Shown here: positions 8,329 to 19,251 of the stretch, piece after piece
How positions within the stretch are numbered: position 1 is the first letter of the stretch
How the letters are laid out: every line of letters begins with the position of its first letter
NCBI GenBank assembly: GCA_028293375.1
Contig: JAQGOY010000211.1
Span: forward strand, 1-41,598
Direction: 5' to 3'
DNA from: Verrucomicrobiales bacterium
Lineage (GTDB): Bacteria > Verrucomicrobiota > Verrucomicrobiia > Limisphaerales > JAQGOY01
DNA length: 41,598 bases
Translations under genes and position numbers: made by a program
The notes under the pieces: generated by a model
The model's database searches: none
Told to the model about the DNA's origin: nothing
What the model saw: only the letters and a program-made list of their open reading frames with translations

Positions 8329-9462
8329 TTAGGGCGCATTCGGGAACAAACGAGCGGTAGGTATCACTTCCATGGGCAGAGCAGGGCAGCTCCACCGCAA
8401 AATCGCTTGCGCCTCTGCCGGATCCGCAACGTATTCCACCCTCACAGAAACCAATTGGCCTGCCACCAGCGAAATTAATCCGCGTCGCGTTTGGCTAAAC
8501 GAACAGCCCGTCCATTCGTCTATCAACAGCTTGTCGTTCACCCACACGCGCGCTCTGCCATGGTATTGAAACTGGATCGCGTATTTTGCTGTGAACTGCG
8601 GAAGGAGCGAGCCCTCCCAACGCACCGCGAAATCATCAGCCGTGATGAGTCTGCTTGGCCTCGATTTCAACCAACTAAAATCCACCAGGGCATTCGTCAT
8701 CACCACCAATGGAGCTGCAAAATCAGCCGTGTTATTGTAACTGGCTTTTAATCCAATCCCCTGCTGATTGAATGAGACAAGAGTCGTGAAACGCGTCGCC
8801 CCCGAGTATTCACTCCACGCTCCGCGTCCATCCTTGTATCTCACCTGCCAGTCATATGTCGTCCCTTCCAGTAAATTCGCTGGGCTGTAGGTCAACAAAT
8901 TCGCCCCTCCCACCTCGCCGCTATCCACTGCCACCGCATTGTTGCTTGCGTATCGTAAGATCCATTCGCTGTCCGCATGGAAATCAATCCCGTCTGGATC
9001 GGAAAATGCGCTTGCTCTCAGTTGCAAGGCCACCGGCTGATTCGCCGCATTATTCGCAGGTGATTGGTTCACCGGCGTGGCTGGAGCCGCGTTGGCGCTG
9101 GCTTCTGAAACCATGATGCTGCCAAACATTCCGTCCCCTGGCGATCCGTGCAGCGAACAATGAAAGGGATAATTCCCCGCCTCCGTGAAGGTGAATGGAT
9201 ACTCGTCGTAGAATTCCGTCACGTCGGAATCAAAAAGCCCGGTGTCCGAAGACGCGGTGTGTTCTCCTTCGTAATTCTTCCACAGGATCGTATCGCCGAT
9301 ATTGATTGAGACGAATTGCGGTTGGTAATAATAGTCCTGCATTTTCACTTCTACCGTTGCTCCCGCTGATCGGAAACTGCAAATGCCCAGTAGTCCAAGG
9401 ATCAGCAGGATGGCCCTTTTGCGCGCGACTCCCTCTGAATTGGATTGGGTTATAGAATTCAC
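8329..9462 (-). CDS. Cupredoxin (plastocyanin-like) + fibronectin-like region + PA14-like domain
   Basis: GDTILWKNYEGEHTASS...FPFHCSLHGSPGDGMFGSIMV type 1 Cu site; YAIQFQYHGRARVWVNDKLLIDEW PA14-like. Confidence 0.85.
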   Translation of the reverse strand: MNSITQSNSEGVARKRAILLILGLLGICSFRSAGATVEVKMQDYYYQPQFVSINIGDTILWKNYEGEHTASSDTGLFDSDVTEFYDEYPFTFTEAGNYPFHCSLHGSPGDGMFGSIMVSEASANAAPATPVNQSPANNAANQPVALQLRASAFSDPDGIDFHADSEWILRYASNNAVAVDSGEVGGANLLTYSPANLLEGTTYDWQVRYKDGRGAWSEYSGATRFTTLVSFNQQGIGLKASYNNTADFAAPLVVMTNALVDFSWLKSRPSRLITADDFAVRWEGSLLPQFTAKYAIQFQYHGRARVWVNDKLLIDEWTGCSFSQTRRGLISLVAGQLVSVRVEYVADPAEAQAILRWSCPALPMEVIPTARLFPNAP

Positions 9463-9472
9463 TGCTAATGCT

Positions 9473-10834
9473 TTATGGGGTGGAAATGGCGCGATAAAAC
9501 TTGCGATTAAATGTCGCCGTATCGGTGTCTGTTATTTTTTTCGCTCCCGGAAAATTTGTCCACGCGGCTACCGAGCACCACACATCCAGGTTGGTTGATG
9601 CTTCTAAACGGTAAATCGGCCCCTTGAAACCAGTTACCGAAAGTCGAAAACCGGGCAGCGTGGATGCATAACTTTCAACGATCAATTCCGGTTCCAGTGA
9701 GATTACCGAAAATCCAATGTTTGTCGTTGCCACCAGCCCGACTGTATTGGAGGCGCTCAGCGTCAACAGGTAGTGACCGGCTGCAAGATTTGTCAGCGGC
9801 AAAACGTACGGGCTCACGAGTGTTCCTGCTCTATTCAACGCGCCCCCGCTAAAGGAGTATTCCACCTGCATAACTCCATTGGGATCGTTTATCGTCACCA
9901 AGGCTTGCGTGTTGGTCGTCTGAGTGGATTTCGCCGTAAGGAAGGCAAAACCATCCGCCGGTGAAACAATCGCAACACTTGGAGGAGACGCTGCCGCCAG
10001 TCTCAGTCTGACTTCACCGCTTCCTGCCCCGGGCGCAGAATCCACTGCCACAAAATATTTCACCCCGCTTGCTGCCGTGAATGTCACCTGACTGAATGAA
10101 TTCAAACCCGCGTCATCATTGGACCCCACTTCCACCAGATCACCCTTGTTCGATTCCATGTAGACACCCATCACCGTATCAAACGCACTTCCCGCCGTCG
10201 TAGCCGTTGTCACCCCGCTGGAACTTGGGGTCCATGTCCACCACACCGATTTCCCTGCTCCCACCCCTGCGTGAATCGGTTCTTCTGTTTCGCTCGTTGC
10301 ATAAGTGTTGAAACTCGTTGCCAGAGTATCGAGCGCAGAAATCACACCCGCCGAAACCCGGTTGTCATTGTAAGGCTGTAAAGACGCTGCAACCACGTCG
10401 AAGCTCAAGTCCCCGCTTGACGCCACTCCCGAACTCAATAATGCCGCCTTCGCCAAATATTTTCCAGCCGGCAAGTTGGTTAGCGTCACGGAATAGGGTG
10501 GGGGCGAAGTAAATTGGCGATTCACGATTCCCTGCCGCTCCAGGATGAACACCATATTATTCCCGCCACCTCCAACAGTAGGCGTCGCCTTCAGCGCTAG
10601 ATTGGTAATGGCGGATCCGTTGCTCAAGGTAACGACCGATCCCTCGACTATCCCTGACAGGCTGATCCCGTCGGCGCGAAGCTCTTCTGTGCTGCTCAAC
10701 ATGCAGCACAGAAAAAATGTACGCCTCATCAACAAACTGATTCCGTAATTATGAAATCTCGACAACATCGTTTCTTCGTAGCGATTCCTCTCGTTTCTCA
10801 CACTCGCCTCGTTCGCTCTTCTCTCCGCATCCAT
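9473..10834 (-). CDS. Secreted protein with bacterial Ig-like and PPC-like domains
   Basis: PPSVAIVSPADGFAF..., VEVGSNDDAGLNSFSQVTFTAASGVKYFVAVDS; true start probably downstream (10768 or MRRTFF). Confidence 0.7.
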   Translation of the reverse strand: MDAERRANEASVRNERNRYEETMLSRFHNYGISLLMRRTFFLCCMLSSTEELRADGISLSGIVEGSVVTLSNGSAITNLALKATPTVGGGGNNMVFILERQGIVNRQFTSPPPYSVTLTNLPAGKYLAKAALLSSGVASSGDLSFDVVAASLQPYNDNRVSAGVISALDTLATSFNTYATSETEEPIHAGVGAGKSVWWTWTPSSSGVTTATTAGSAFDTVMGVYMESNKGDLVEVGSNDDAGLNSFSQVTFTAASGVKYFVAVDSAPGAGSGEVRLRLAAASPPSVAIVSPADGFAFLTAKSTQTTNTQALVTINDPNGVMQVEYSFSGGALNRAGTLVSPYVLPLTNLAAGHYLLTLSASNTVGLVATTNIGFSVISLEPELIVESYASTLPGFRLSVTGFKGPIYRLEASTNLDVWCSVAAWTNFPGAKKITDTDTATFNRKFYRAISTP

Positions 10835-11588
10835 TCAACCCCATCGTCCCCATGCGTATTTCTTAAGCAGCTCCAATGCCGTCCCCGTCCAATCCTCTCC
10901 ACATTTGCAATTTATTCATCCAATTGACTGTATATACTGCAATGGGTTCTTTTGGGGTCGATTGAATTCATGATAAAACAACAAATCATGAACCTGGCTC
11001 ATGATGAGACAGGTGTTCACCATGCTTTCATTCGCGCCATCTCGTTCATCCCCGCGTCCTTCATGGTAATTCGCTTCATCCTTTTATCTTGTTCATCCGG
11101 TAATAATCGAATCCTGCTTTCAAAACCATGGTGTTTCATATGTACGTACCATTCGGTATACGGTCTGTTGTGGAGCTCGGATCGTGATTATTTTTGTTTG
11201 AGGGGGCTTCGCGTCATTCTTTTCTGCTCTCGTTTTATTCCCTTATGTCAAAAATGACATCGTGTTCAAATCGATACACTTCCTGTGGTCACATTTAGTT
11301 TTATTATCGTGTAAACGCTTGGCGACTGTGCATCCAAACGCAACGGCGGCATGTTCTGTTTTTCGCTTAATCCTTTTTGTGATTGAAAATTCCCTGGCCT
11401 CACTCTGTGTCATTGGCTTGGTTTCAGGTGGACTCTTCCGTGGAATTCAAATCATTCATGGTTACCCCATCAAACATTCATACCGTTTTTTCCTCTCGGC
11501 ACAGGTGCTGCTAAAAGCCGATCCGCAGGCTGCCACCATCCCAGCAAAATGAATTGAGCAAATCCCGCATAACCCTGGTGAATCCATA

Positions 11589-14120
11589 ATGAAACCAATC
11601 AAAAGTCACACGTTCAAAAGACTGCTGTATGCATCAGCTTTGTTCGCGCTAGCCATTGCGCCTTCAAAGTTGTTTGCTGCTGCTCCCTATAATTCCAACA
11701 CTACGACACACCCGGATGATGACCTGAGCGTCAGGCCCACCGGTACCGTTACTTATCTGGTGAACACCAATACTGACCCTCGTCTTTACGGCAAAGTGGG
11801 TCCTCTTCTTGTCATGCACGCCATGAGTGTTCATAACACCATCGTTTGGAAGACCAACGAAGACACCCCCAAAATGCTGATGTTTCAGCGCCATTCCGGC
11901 TATCGCGCGGATGAAATAACCAATCCGGATATTATAAATTTTCTGATTAGCACACCTAACCCCGGTCCCGGCGCTTTATTAAATCAGACCGCCCTCGGCA
12001 ACTCAGGCAACCAGTTCAACTCTGCTTTCCGAAGAGCTTTCCAGCAGCTTTGCTACGGCGGTTACAACATCATTCACGATGTTAGCCAGTCCGTTGCCCA
12101 GCGCATTCGTGTCGATCAAAACATTGAAACCTGTCAGCTCTATGATTGGGGCCATCCGGATGCGTATAAATACGATTTCTTAAATCCGAAATACTCCCCC
12201 GGCGCATTGAATAACCATGATGCAGAATTGAATTTTGCAGCCACCAAAAACATGGGTCCTTCCCGCGGCCTTTATTATGACATGTATTGTCCTGGCTTTT
12301 GCACTCTGGAAGATGGCCGTCCCATTTTTCCTGGTGGCCACGACATGAACAGTCAAAACGGGAACTACCGCATCCAGGTTTTTGATCCCGATGCGGAAAC
12401 ATGGCTGGCTCGCCCTGCTTCCTGCATGCGCCTCCAATATAACGCGGACCCGAATGACCCTTATTCAGAAGGATTCTTCCAGTCACAAATCAACCTCGGA
12501 AAGGGGGAAACCAATATATACTTCCTCACCGGCAACTCGCTCGCTGGAGATTGTAATCCGCACAACATCGGCAATGTCCCTGGAGTTAACTATTCCACCA
12601 ACTATCCCGCCATTCGTCTCATGGGTCCGAACGGGACAGTTACTCATCCAAATCCAGTTCCCGGCGATATGAAATATGCGCGCTGGTATCCCGGCACAAT
12701 AGCCTTGCCAGGAAACCGTGCCTTCATCTTTGGCGGTTGGGATCGTGATGAAAAAACTCCTCCTATTCGTGGCGCTATCAGTTCTCAAACCACGGCTCAC
12801 TCTAACTTCCTCTTTGGGGCCACCGCCGCCAATTACAACCTTCCTGACAAATGGAAATTGTCTGGTTTCCTCTCCTCGGACGGCAGCGACGTTCCTGCAA
12901 ACCAGGTCACTCAACCCGTTCCCGAAATCTACGACGGCAACACCGACACTACATATCCACTCGAGAACGCACGCCTTGTTCAACCCGCATGGTATCCGAA
13001 CTCCACCATCGTTCAAACTGGTCCTAACGAAGACGATTGGCAGGTTTTGGTCAACTCCAGTCAATTATTTGAAGATTCTGCTGAAGCCGGTGGTGAGTTG
13101 GGTTCCGCTTCCTCTGAAACCGTGGCCCGTCACACCTTCCTGGTGGATATCCAGGGCGCCATGAACGACCCAGACCGCCTCATCCCGAATGTTCGAGAAG
13201 GCAAATGGATCAAGTATGTCGATACTGCAACCAACACTTTTGCTCCTTTCTCTGCCAACGCAGATATCGAAGAGCTCGATGCCCAGGGTCAAACAGTGAC
13301 TCATCGTCTCTACCACTTCGGTGGTCGTAACAGTGTCGGAACCGCAGTGGCAAGCTGCATGTATCTGGAATTAGCTCCGCTTAGCAAAGCTCGGCTTCCC
13401 GGTGCGGCTCCTGTCGCTATGCCCAGATGGACCACCACTCCCGGCTCTCTGGTTGCGCGCGCTCGTCAGAATTACGCTGCTGCTCTGCCTAATGGAAAAA
13501 TCGTTATCTTTGGCGGTAACGGCACTGGTAACGCAGGCATGGAAGCCTGGAGCTTGCACGTCCAAATGTTTGATCCCGCCACCGGCAGCATCCAGCGCAT
13601 GGATAAAACCGGCGTCCCTCGCGATGAGCACGGCATCATCCATCTCTGGCCTGATGGTCGTGTGTTCATGGGCGGCCAAAATAGAAACGGTATCTCCGTC
13701 GCTGGCGATCCTTTCGCTCCCGCCGGTGATCCTGACCTGGGTGTTACCTGCGGCCAATTCTATACCCCTCCCTACTTGTTTGACTCCAACACCAACGACG
13801 CTGTTCGCCCGGTGATCACCAGTGCACCGAAACAGATTGATTATGGTGTGGATTTCAACGTCACCGTCGATGATGCATCCCAGATATCCTCGGTCTGCCT
13901 CATCCGAACCGGTTCCATGTCTCACAGCCTCCACACTGACTTCCGTTACATTAAGGTCCCCTTCACCAGTGTCGGTGGAAATGTCTTGCGCGTAACAGCT
14001 CCTGTTCTTCCGGGAACTGCAATTGGCGGTTATTACGAACTGTTCGTTGTAAACAAGAACGAAACACCCGCCATGGCCAAAAAAATTGTCCTCGGAACGT
14101 ATGTAGCGTCGAGGCATTAA
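11589..14120 (+). CDS. Galactose/glyoxal oxidase-like copper radical oxidase (kelch + DUF1929-type C-terminus), secreted
   Basis: [41 protein letters not shown] align with galactose oxidase active-site segments; N-terminal signal peptide. Confidence 0.82.
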   Translation: MKPIKSHTFKRLLYASALFALAIAPSKLFAAAPYNSNTTTHPDDDLSVRPTGTVTYLVNTNTDPRLYGKVGPLLVMHAMSVHNTIVWKTNEDTPKMLMFQRHSGYRADEITNPDIINFLISTPNPGPGALLNQTALGNSGNQFNSAFRRAFQQLCYGGYNIIHDVSQSVAQRIRVDQNIETCQLYDWGHPDAYKYDFLNPKYSPGALNNHDAELNFAATKNMGPSRGLYYDMYCPGFCTLEDGRPIFPGGHDMNSQNGNYRIQVFDPDAETWLARPASCMRLQYNADPNDPYSEGFFQSQINLGKGETNIYFLTGNSLAGDCNPHNIGNVPGVNYSTNYPAIRLMGPNGTVTHPNPVPGDMKYARWYPGTIALPGNRAFIFGGWDRDEKTPPIRGAISSQTTAHSNFLFGATAANYNLPDKWKLSGFLSSDGSDVPANQVTQPVPEIYDGNTDTTYPLENARLVQPAWYPNSTIVQTGPNEDDWQVLVNSSQLFEDSAEAGGELGSASSETVARHTFLVDIQGAMNDPDRLIPNVREGKWIKYVDTATNTFAPFSANADIEELDAQGQTVTHRLYHFGGRNSVGTAVASCMYLELAPLSKARLPGAAPVAMPRWTTTPGSLVARARQNYAAALPNGKIVIFGGNGTGNAGMEAWSLHVQMFDPATGSIQRMDKTGVPRDEHGIIHLWPDGRVFMGGQNRNGISVAGDPFAPAGDPDLGVTCGQFYTPPYLFDSNTNDAVRPVITSAPKQIDYGVDFNVTVDDASQISSVCLIRTGSMSHSLHTDFRYIKVPFTSVGGNVLRVTAPVLPGTAIGGYYELFVVNKNETPAMAKKIVLGTYVASRH

Positions 14121-14164
14121 CAAAACAAAAACAAAACAAAATCGAAATCAAATCCCGTGTGTGG

Positions 14165-14187
14165 GCCGGGTTCTCAGTGAACCCGGC
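14165..14187 (+). terminator. Hairpin GCCGGGTTC-TCAGT-GAACCCGGC followed by TTT
   Basis: Perfect 9-bp stem immediately after the oxidase gene. Confidence 0.6.
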
Positions 14188-14209
14188 TTTCGGGAAAAGC
14201 AGACTACCA

Positions 14210-14869
14210 GTGCGAAAATCCAAGTTTATGACCGGATTCACCTTGATCGAGCTCCTCGTGGTTATTGCGATAATCGCAATCCTCGCCTCGATGCTCCTCC
14301 CTGCGCTTTCCCGCGCAAAAGGCAAGGCCCTCTCCATCAAGTGCATGAACCAGATGAAGCAATTGGGAATCTCCACGGAAATGTATATCGATGATAATGG
14401 CGGGCGTCTTCCCGGCGCTCAACACAGCCTGCCTTCATGGCTCGCTTCCCTGGCCAGCTACAATGGCACTAACGTTTTTCGCTGTCCCATTGAGAAAACG
14501 CGCCCTTATAGCTACGCGGTAAACGATTATCTCACTTCTCATCCCGCTGGCGCTTCCCAGTTGGATTTTTCTGTCCAGGCCGCTTTGCCGAACCTTTCGG
14601 AAACCATGTGGATGGGTGAATTACTCGAAGAGATTATCGGCCAGGATCATTTCCACTTTGCTGATTATCGCAATTCTCCCTCTCCCAGCGATATGTCCGG
14701 GGGTTTCTCTCCTAACGGCTTTCGCAGCCAGGTGGATGTGCTCCGCCACATTGGCAATGCGAACTATCTCTATGCCGATGGTCATGCCGAATCACTCAAA
14801 TGGGAGCGCGTCTCCCCCAGGCTCATCAGCCCGGGATCCAGCTTCATTATGCCCACCGGTCGCCAATGA
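14210..14869 (+). CDS. Prepilin-type N-terminal methylation domain protein (pseudopilin, DUF1559-like)
   Basis: [30 protein letters not shown] start at 14210 preferred over 14159, which lies before the hairpin. Confidence 0.88.
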   Translation: MRKSKFMTGFTLIELLVVIAIIAILASMLLPALSRAKGKALSIKCMNQMKQLGISTEMYIDDNGGRLPGAQHSLPSWLASLASYNGTNVFRCPIEKTRPYSYAVNDYLTSHPAGASQLDFSVQAALPNLSETMWMGELLEEIIGQDHFHFADYRNSPSPSDMSGGFSPNGFRSQVDVLRHIGNANYLYADGHAESLKWERVSPRLISPGSSFIMPTGRQ

Positions 14870-14955
14870 ATAATCAAATATTAATAACCTGTTCGAATGT
14901 TAGTCCAAAAACCCGACTCCAACCCCAATTCAATACATCCATTAAGTAAACTCCC

Positions 14956-15819
14956 ATGAAAACCTCTTTGAGATCCTCCATTCTGCTTGGCGCTCTCCTG
15001 CTCGGGCTAAACGCCGGAACCGTGAACGCCCAACTGCTTCCCGTTACCGCTGGCGCCTTCTCCACGACTCCCGGCTCCAAGCTCAAGTTTGTCAATGGCG
15101 CCACTTACACTTCCGCTTCTGGTTATATCCAACTGACACCCTACTCGAGGTTCGCCAATCGGTTTGGCACCAATCTCACTTATGGTACCACTAACCTCCT
15201 GTTTCAGGCGCTTTCTTACGCCACCAATTTTGACGTCAGCGCTGCTCCAGGCGCTTATATTGCCTGCCAGGTCTTGTCCGTGACCGGTCCCGTCGGTGGC
15301 ACACTTTTTTTCTGGGAACAGGGTGCTGGTTGGCCGACTTACAAGTTTCCTGTCAATGGTCTCTACGCCGCAGGCAAGAATCGCATCATGCTGAGCAATC
15401 CCGAATCCGGCGCCGGTCGTCCTGACGGCGATCCTTTCGGTGCCGTCCGCGGTCGCAAATTTACCGTCGATAAAGCCGGTGACTACGCTGTCACTTTCAA
15501 ACTCTACGACATCTCCCAAAACAATCCCACCACCGCTGGCCCCATTCATCCCCCTTCGGATCCTCTTACCATCAAGTTCTCCACCTATGTTGACCTGGGC
15601 ATCACTCAAATAAAGCAAACCAACAACGTCAGCGCGCTCACCTTTAAACAAGGTTTTCTGACCAACATGGTTGTCGAGTCATCCACGGATTTAACCGCTC
15701 CGAACTGGACTGTTGTCTCAGGGCCCTTTGCCACCACGCCCACCCTCACCACCAATATATTCACCAACGACATTGCCAGCCAAACCGTGTTTTACCGTTT
15801 GCGCGGCGTAACCCCATAA
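14956..15819 (+). CDS. Secreted protein, tandem paralog 1 (DPFGAVRGRKF / GPIHPPSD motifs)
   Basis: Signal peptide; shared motifs with the next two ORFs. Confidence 0.75.
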   Translation: MKTSLRSSILLGALLLGLNAGTVNAQLLPVTAGAFSTTPGSKLKFVNGATYTSASGYIQLTPYSRFANRFGTNLTYGTTNLLFQALSYATNFDVSAAPGAYIACQVLSVTGPVGGTLFFWEQGAGWPTYKFPVNGLYAAGKNRIMLSNPESGAGRPDGDPFGAVRGRKFTVDKAGDYAVTFKLYDISQNNPTTAGPIHPPSDPLTIKFSTYVDLGITQIKQTNNVSALTFKQGFLTNMVVESSTDLTAPNWTVVSGPFATTPTLTTNIFTNDIASQTVFYRLRGVTP

Positions 15820-15837
15820 TTCCCCTCTGACTCAATC

Positions 15838-16716
15838 GTGAAAAAAATTGTCGTTCTTATTTTTTTCCGCCTCGTTGTCGCCCTCGGTTTGTTAACCGGG
15901 GGCGGCTTTCGGGCCTTTGGCCAGCACGTTCATCTTTTCGCCGGCGCAGCCAGCCAGCAACAGGGCTCTCAACTCATTGTTGTTAATCGCGCTTCCTACG
16001 ATATCAACTCCAACGGCGGTATTACTCCCGAATGCTTTTTCATGAGCGATGGCGATCCTCTCTATCCCAATCTTTATTCCTCGGATGCCACCTTTGCCGC
16101 CTTGCCTGCCACCCTCGATACCGGTGGCCCTGCTCCGAATTGCGCTGCCCAGGGCGCTTATCTCGTCGCTCAAATAATTTCTGTCACCGGCCCTGAAGGG
16201 GGAAAAATTGACTTCTGGCAGGAAAATGTGGATGCCACGGCCACCACGAAGGTCTTCTCCATACCCGTCGGAACGACCAATAGCATCAATCGTTTCAACA
16301 TCAGTGAAGGCGTCGTCAGCCCCACCTATGGTCCTGATCCCTTTGGCCACATCCACGGACGCAGGTTCGCCGCCAATATACCGGGACTTTACACTGTTGG
16401 CTTTCAGTTGTTCGACACATCCACCAGCGGCTTCAATGGCGGGCCCATTCACACCCCCTCCATTACTAATTACTTTTATTTCCAGGCTGGTTTCCACGCC
16501 AACTCCATGCTCTTCACCACTAACACCGCCACCTTCGGTTTTGGTGTGCGCCCTTTCAAAAACATCGATCTCGAAATCTGTACCAACCTTGTCAATCCCA
16601 ATTGGATCAGGGTCGTTACATACATCGGTAACGCCCACAGCCACCTTCAACACCTTGCTGATCCTGCTGCCGTTACCCCCTCACGGTTTTATCGCCTTCG
16701 CGAATATGCCCAATAA
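15838..16716 (+). CDS. Secreted protein, tandem paralog 2 (DPFGHIHGRRF / GGPIHTPS motifs), GTG start
   Basis: Signal peptide; shared motifs. Confidence 0.75.
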   Translation: MKKIVVLIFFRLVVALGLLTGGGFRAFGQHVHLFAGAASQQQGSQLIVVNRASYDINSNGGITPECFFMSDGDPLYPNLYSSDATFAALPATLDTGGPAPNCAAQGAYLVAQIISVTGPEGGKIDFWQENVDATATTKVFSIPVGTTNSINRFNISEGVVSPTYGPDPFGHIHGRRFAANIPGLYTVGFQLFDTSTSGFNGGPIHTPSITNYFYFQAGFHANSMLFTTNTATFGFGVRPFKNIDLEICTNLVNPNWIRVVTYIGNAHSHLQHLADPAAVTPSRFYRLREYAQ

Positions 16717-16749
16717 TTTCCACATGTAGTTAACCCTTAATCAAAAGTA

Positions 16750-17529
16750 ATGAAATTCTCAACAAGAACACAAATAAACTTGATCACCGGGTCCCCCTGC
16801 CTTGCTCTCCCCTTCCTTCAATGGGTTTTAATATCCGCTGCTTTGCTTCTGAGCGTAAACTCCTCCCACGCACAGGCCCAGTTTGGCCACATCAACGCTG
16901 GGGCCACTTCTCAGGACGCCGGCGCTCAGCTCATCTGGGTGAATGGGAGCATATTCGGTCCCGGCTCCGGTTACAAACAACCCATGCCGCTTTCCCCCTC
17001 TGGAGTTTATGCAGGTTTTTATAACAGCAGCGGTCCTACCATGACCGCTCTCCCAACCAGCGTGGACAATGGTGGGCCTGCTGCCTTTGCTGCATTGCAG
17101 GGCTCTTTCATCAACCTCAAACTTACTTTGGTCAGTGCCCCTGAAGGCGCTACTTTTGGATTCTGGGATACTGGGGCTCTGAGTCCCAGTTTCACCCTCG
17201 CCGTAGGCGATTCCACCGGCCTTATCCAATTGAGCGACGCTTCTCTCGGCGCTGGCAATCCTGGCGCCGATCCCTTCGGTCACATTCATGGCCGGCGCTT
17301 TTCCGGTACTATGTTGGGTGATTATGTCGTTGGTTTGCAACTATTCGACACTTCGGATTTGGGTCCCGGAGCTACTCCCCTCCATACTCCTTCAGACGTT
17401 CTGTTCATGACCTTTTCAGCCGTGCCTGCCGCAGTGCCGGAGCCAGCCACTGCCTCCTTCATAGTCGTTTTCGCTTTCGCGGCCGGATTATTGAAACTCC
17501 AAAGGAATAAGCTCAACGAAAAGTCTTAG
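16750..17529 (+). CDS. PEP-CTERM sorting protein, tandem paralog 3 (DPFGHIHGRRF / PLHTPSD)
   Basis: C-terminal VPEPATASFIVVFAFAAGLLKLQRNK; shared motifs. Confidence 0.82.
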   Translation: MKFSTRTQINLITGSPCLALPFLQWVLISAALLLSVNSSHAQAQFGHINAGATSQDAGAQLIWVNGSIFGPGSGYKQPMPLSPSGVYAGFYNSSGPTMTALPTSVDNGGPAAFAALQGSFINLKLTLVSAPEGATFGFWDTGALSPSFTLAVGDSTGLIQLSDASLGAGNPGADPFGHIHGRRFSGTMLGDYVVGLQLFDTSDLGPGATPLHTPSDVLFMTFSAVPAAVPEPATASFIVVFAFAAGLLKLQRNKLNEKS

Positions 17530-18074
17530 ATATTACCATCCTGTTGAACATCGAAGATGCAGCAACCCGCCAAATCCAGGACCTCGGAAATGCTTAAAAG
17601 AATCGGCTTTCCATTCTTTAAGCTTTCCAGGTCCTTGGATCGAGCGGCTCGATCCCCACAAGAGAATTCTTTTTTTACCCTCGATAACCCCCTGGAGAGT
17701 AAATCGTCGAAAGTAGTCTCGGCAGATCTGTCGATATACAGGCCTCGATTGACCGATCCTCATAATTCCTCAAATACGGAACAGACTCTTTCCGTCGCCA
17801 CTTTCGTCAAACTGGCCCGCTCTTTTGTCTCATCGTCGATTCAGCGCTTAAGCCCGGGCATTTTTATACTCTGGGAATTGAACATGCTTCCCCATTACCC
17901 GGCCCGCCTTTGGTTTCACTGCTCCTGGTTCCATCGCCCAGCGCGTGCCCTCTTTTCTGCCCTTCAGGCCAATCGCGTTGTCAACAAAATCTCTGCGCGA
18001 TTATTAAGCACTTTCGGCTCACCGTAGCGTACGCCAACTTTCGAATGCTTTATTAAAACTACACTTATTAAAAA

Positions 18075-18752
18075 ATGACAAAATGCATCTCAATTTCTGA
18101 TTCACATTCACCTCTGATTCTTGCCGTCGCTTCCATGGCCCTTGCACTTTTCATTGGTGCCACGGGTTGCAGCAAGTCGGATAGCAACGATCCTGCTAAA
18201 TCCGGGGGAACGAACACCACCGCTTCAAGCGAAAAGACCAGCCCCGCTTCGGAGAATACTTCTGCGTTAAAGATCTCTTCGAGCCCAGTGGAAGTTCCTC
18301 CGCTCACTGAAGAAACAAAGGCCTCTTTTCTCGCCAACACCAACTTTACCTTCCGCGAGCAAATGGCCAAAATCAACGACTCTTCGCTGACCGATACTCA
18401 AAAAGCGCAACTGTTCCTTTTATTGCTCCCTTCCTTCAATCGCGATGGTCAACGGGAATTTGCCCATGCCGCTGTTTCCCATATCAAGGATTCGACTTAC
18501 TCACTCATTTTCAAACCGTTGCTTGAGGCGAAATCCGACAAGCAAATTCTGAGCGTATTCATGACGGATACCTTGAAACGCCCCAACTCCGTCAAACTGC
18601 CTGCCTTGCTCCAATTGGCCCGCACGGAAGATCATCCCATGCAATCCGAAGCCAAAGAGCTCCTGGTCGCCTTCATTGGCAAAGAACACGGAAAAAAATG
18701 GGAAGATTGTCAGGTTGCGGTAAACGCCTATGTAGCCAATAGCACCAATTAA
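18075..18752 (+). CDS. Putative lipoprotein
   Basis: LFIGATGCSKSD lipobox; 225 aa ORF. Confidence 0.7.
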   Translation: MTKCISISDSHSPLILAVASMALALFIGATGCSKSDSNDPAKSGGTNTTASSEKTSPASENTSALKISSSPVEVPPLTEETKASFLANTNFTFREQMAKINDSSLTDTQKAQLFLLLLPSFNRDGQREFAHAAVSHIKDSTYSLIFKPLLEAKSDKQILSVFMTDTLKRPNSVKLPALLQLARTEDHPMQSEAKELLVAFIGKEHGKKWEDCQVAVNAYVANSTN

Positions 18753-19251
18753 GCATCAACAAGCTGTAAAACAGCATTGGGAGCAGCCGTGTCCCTCCCG
18801 GCGAGGACCTGATTCATGCAGATTCGTAGGAGCGGTCTGGTGTTATTACGAACCTAACAGCGCACCCCGCTCTCGATCCGCGTCGCTGCCACCATGCGGG
18901 CACCAGGCACCGCCGGCTTTAGGCTGTGTGCTCCGCTCGGTGTCGGCCTTCAGGAAATGCTACAAATTCGGATGCAGAGCAAGCTTTGAGGAATCAGCTA
19001 TCCTCCCAAAGGTCCTTAGCTCTACGCGTCGGAGCATGGATCCGCAGAGCATTATACGAAACCAGGGAGGTCAAACTCGAACCGCAATCGCTACGTTTCC
19101 ATTATCGGGTGACATTTCACTCTTCCCACCACCCCTGATCCTACCCCGCCACTTTCAGTCTCGCATCCCATCCTCAACTGCGCCTCGGGATTTAGCCTTT
19201 GCAACTCCAGCCCGGGTTTCGTACAACTACCGGTCCGCCTAGGCGGCATGT

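Noticed and set aside
17530-18074. Plus-strand ORF 17557-18027 as a gene
   Set aside because: No signal or domain, composition unlike neighbouring genes; probably non-coding intergenic sequence.
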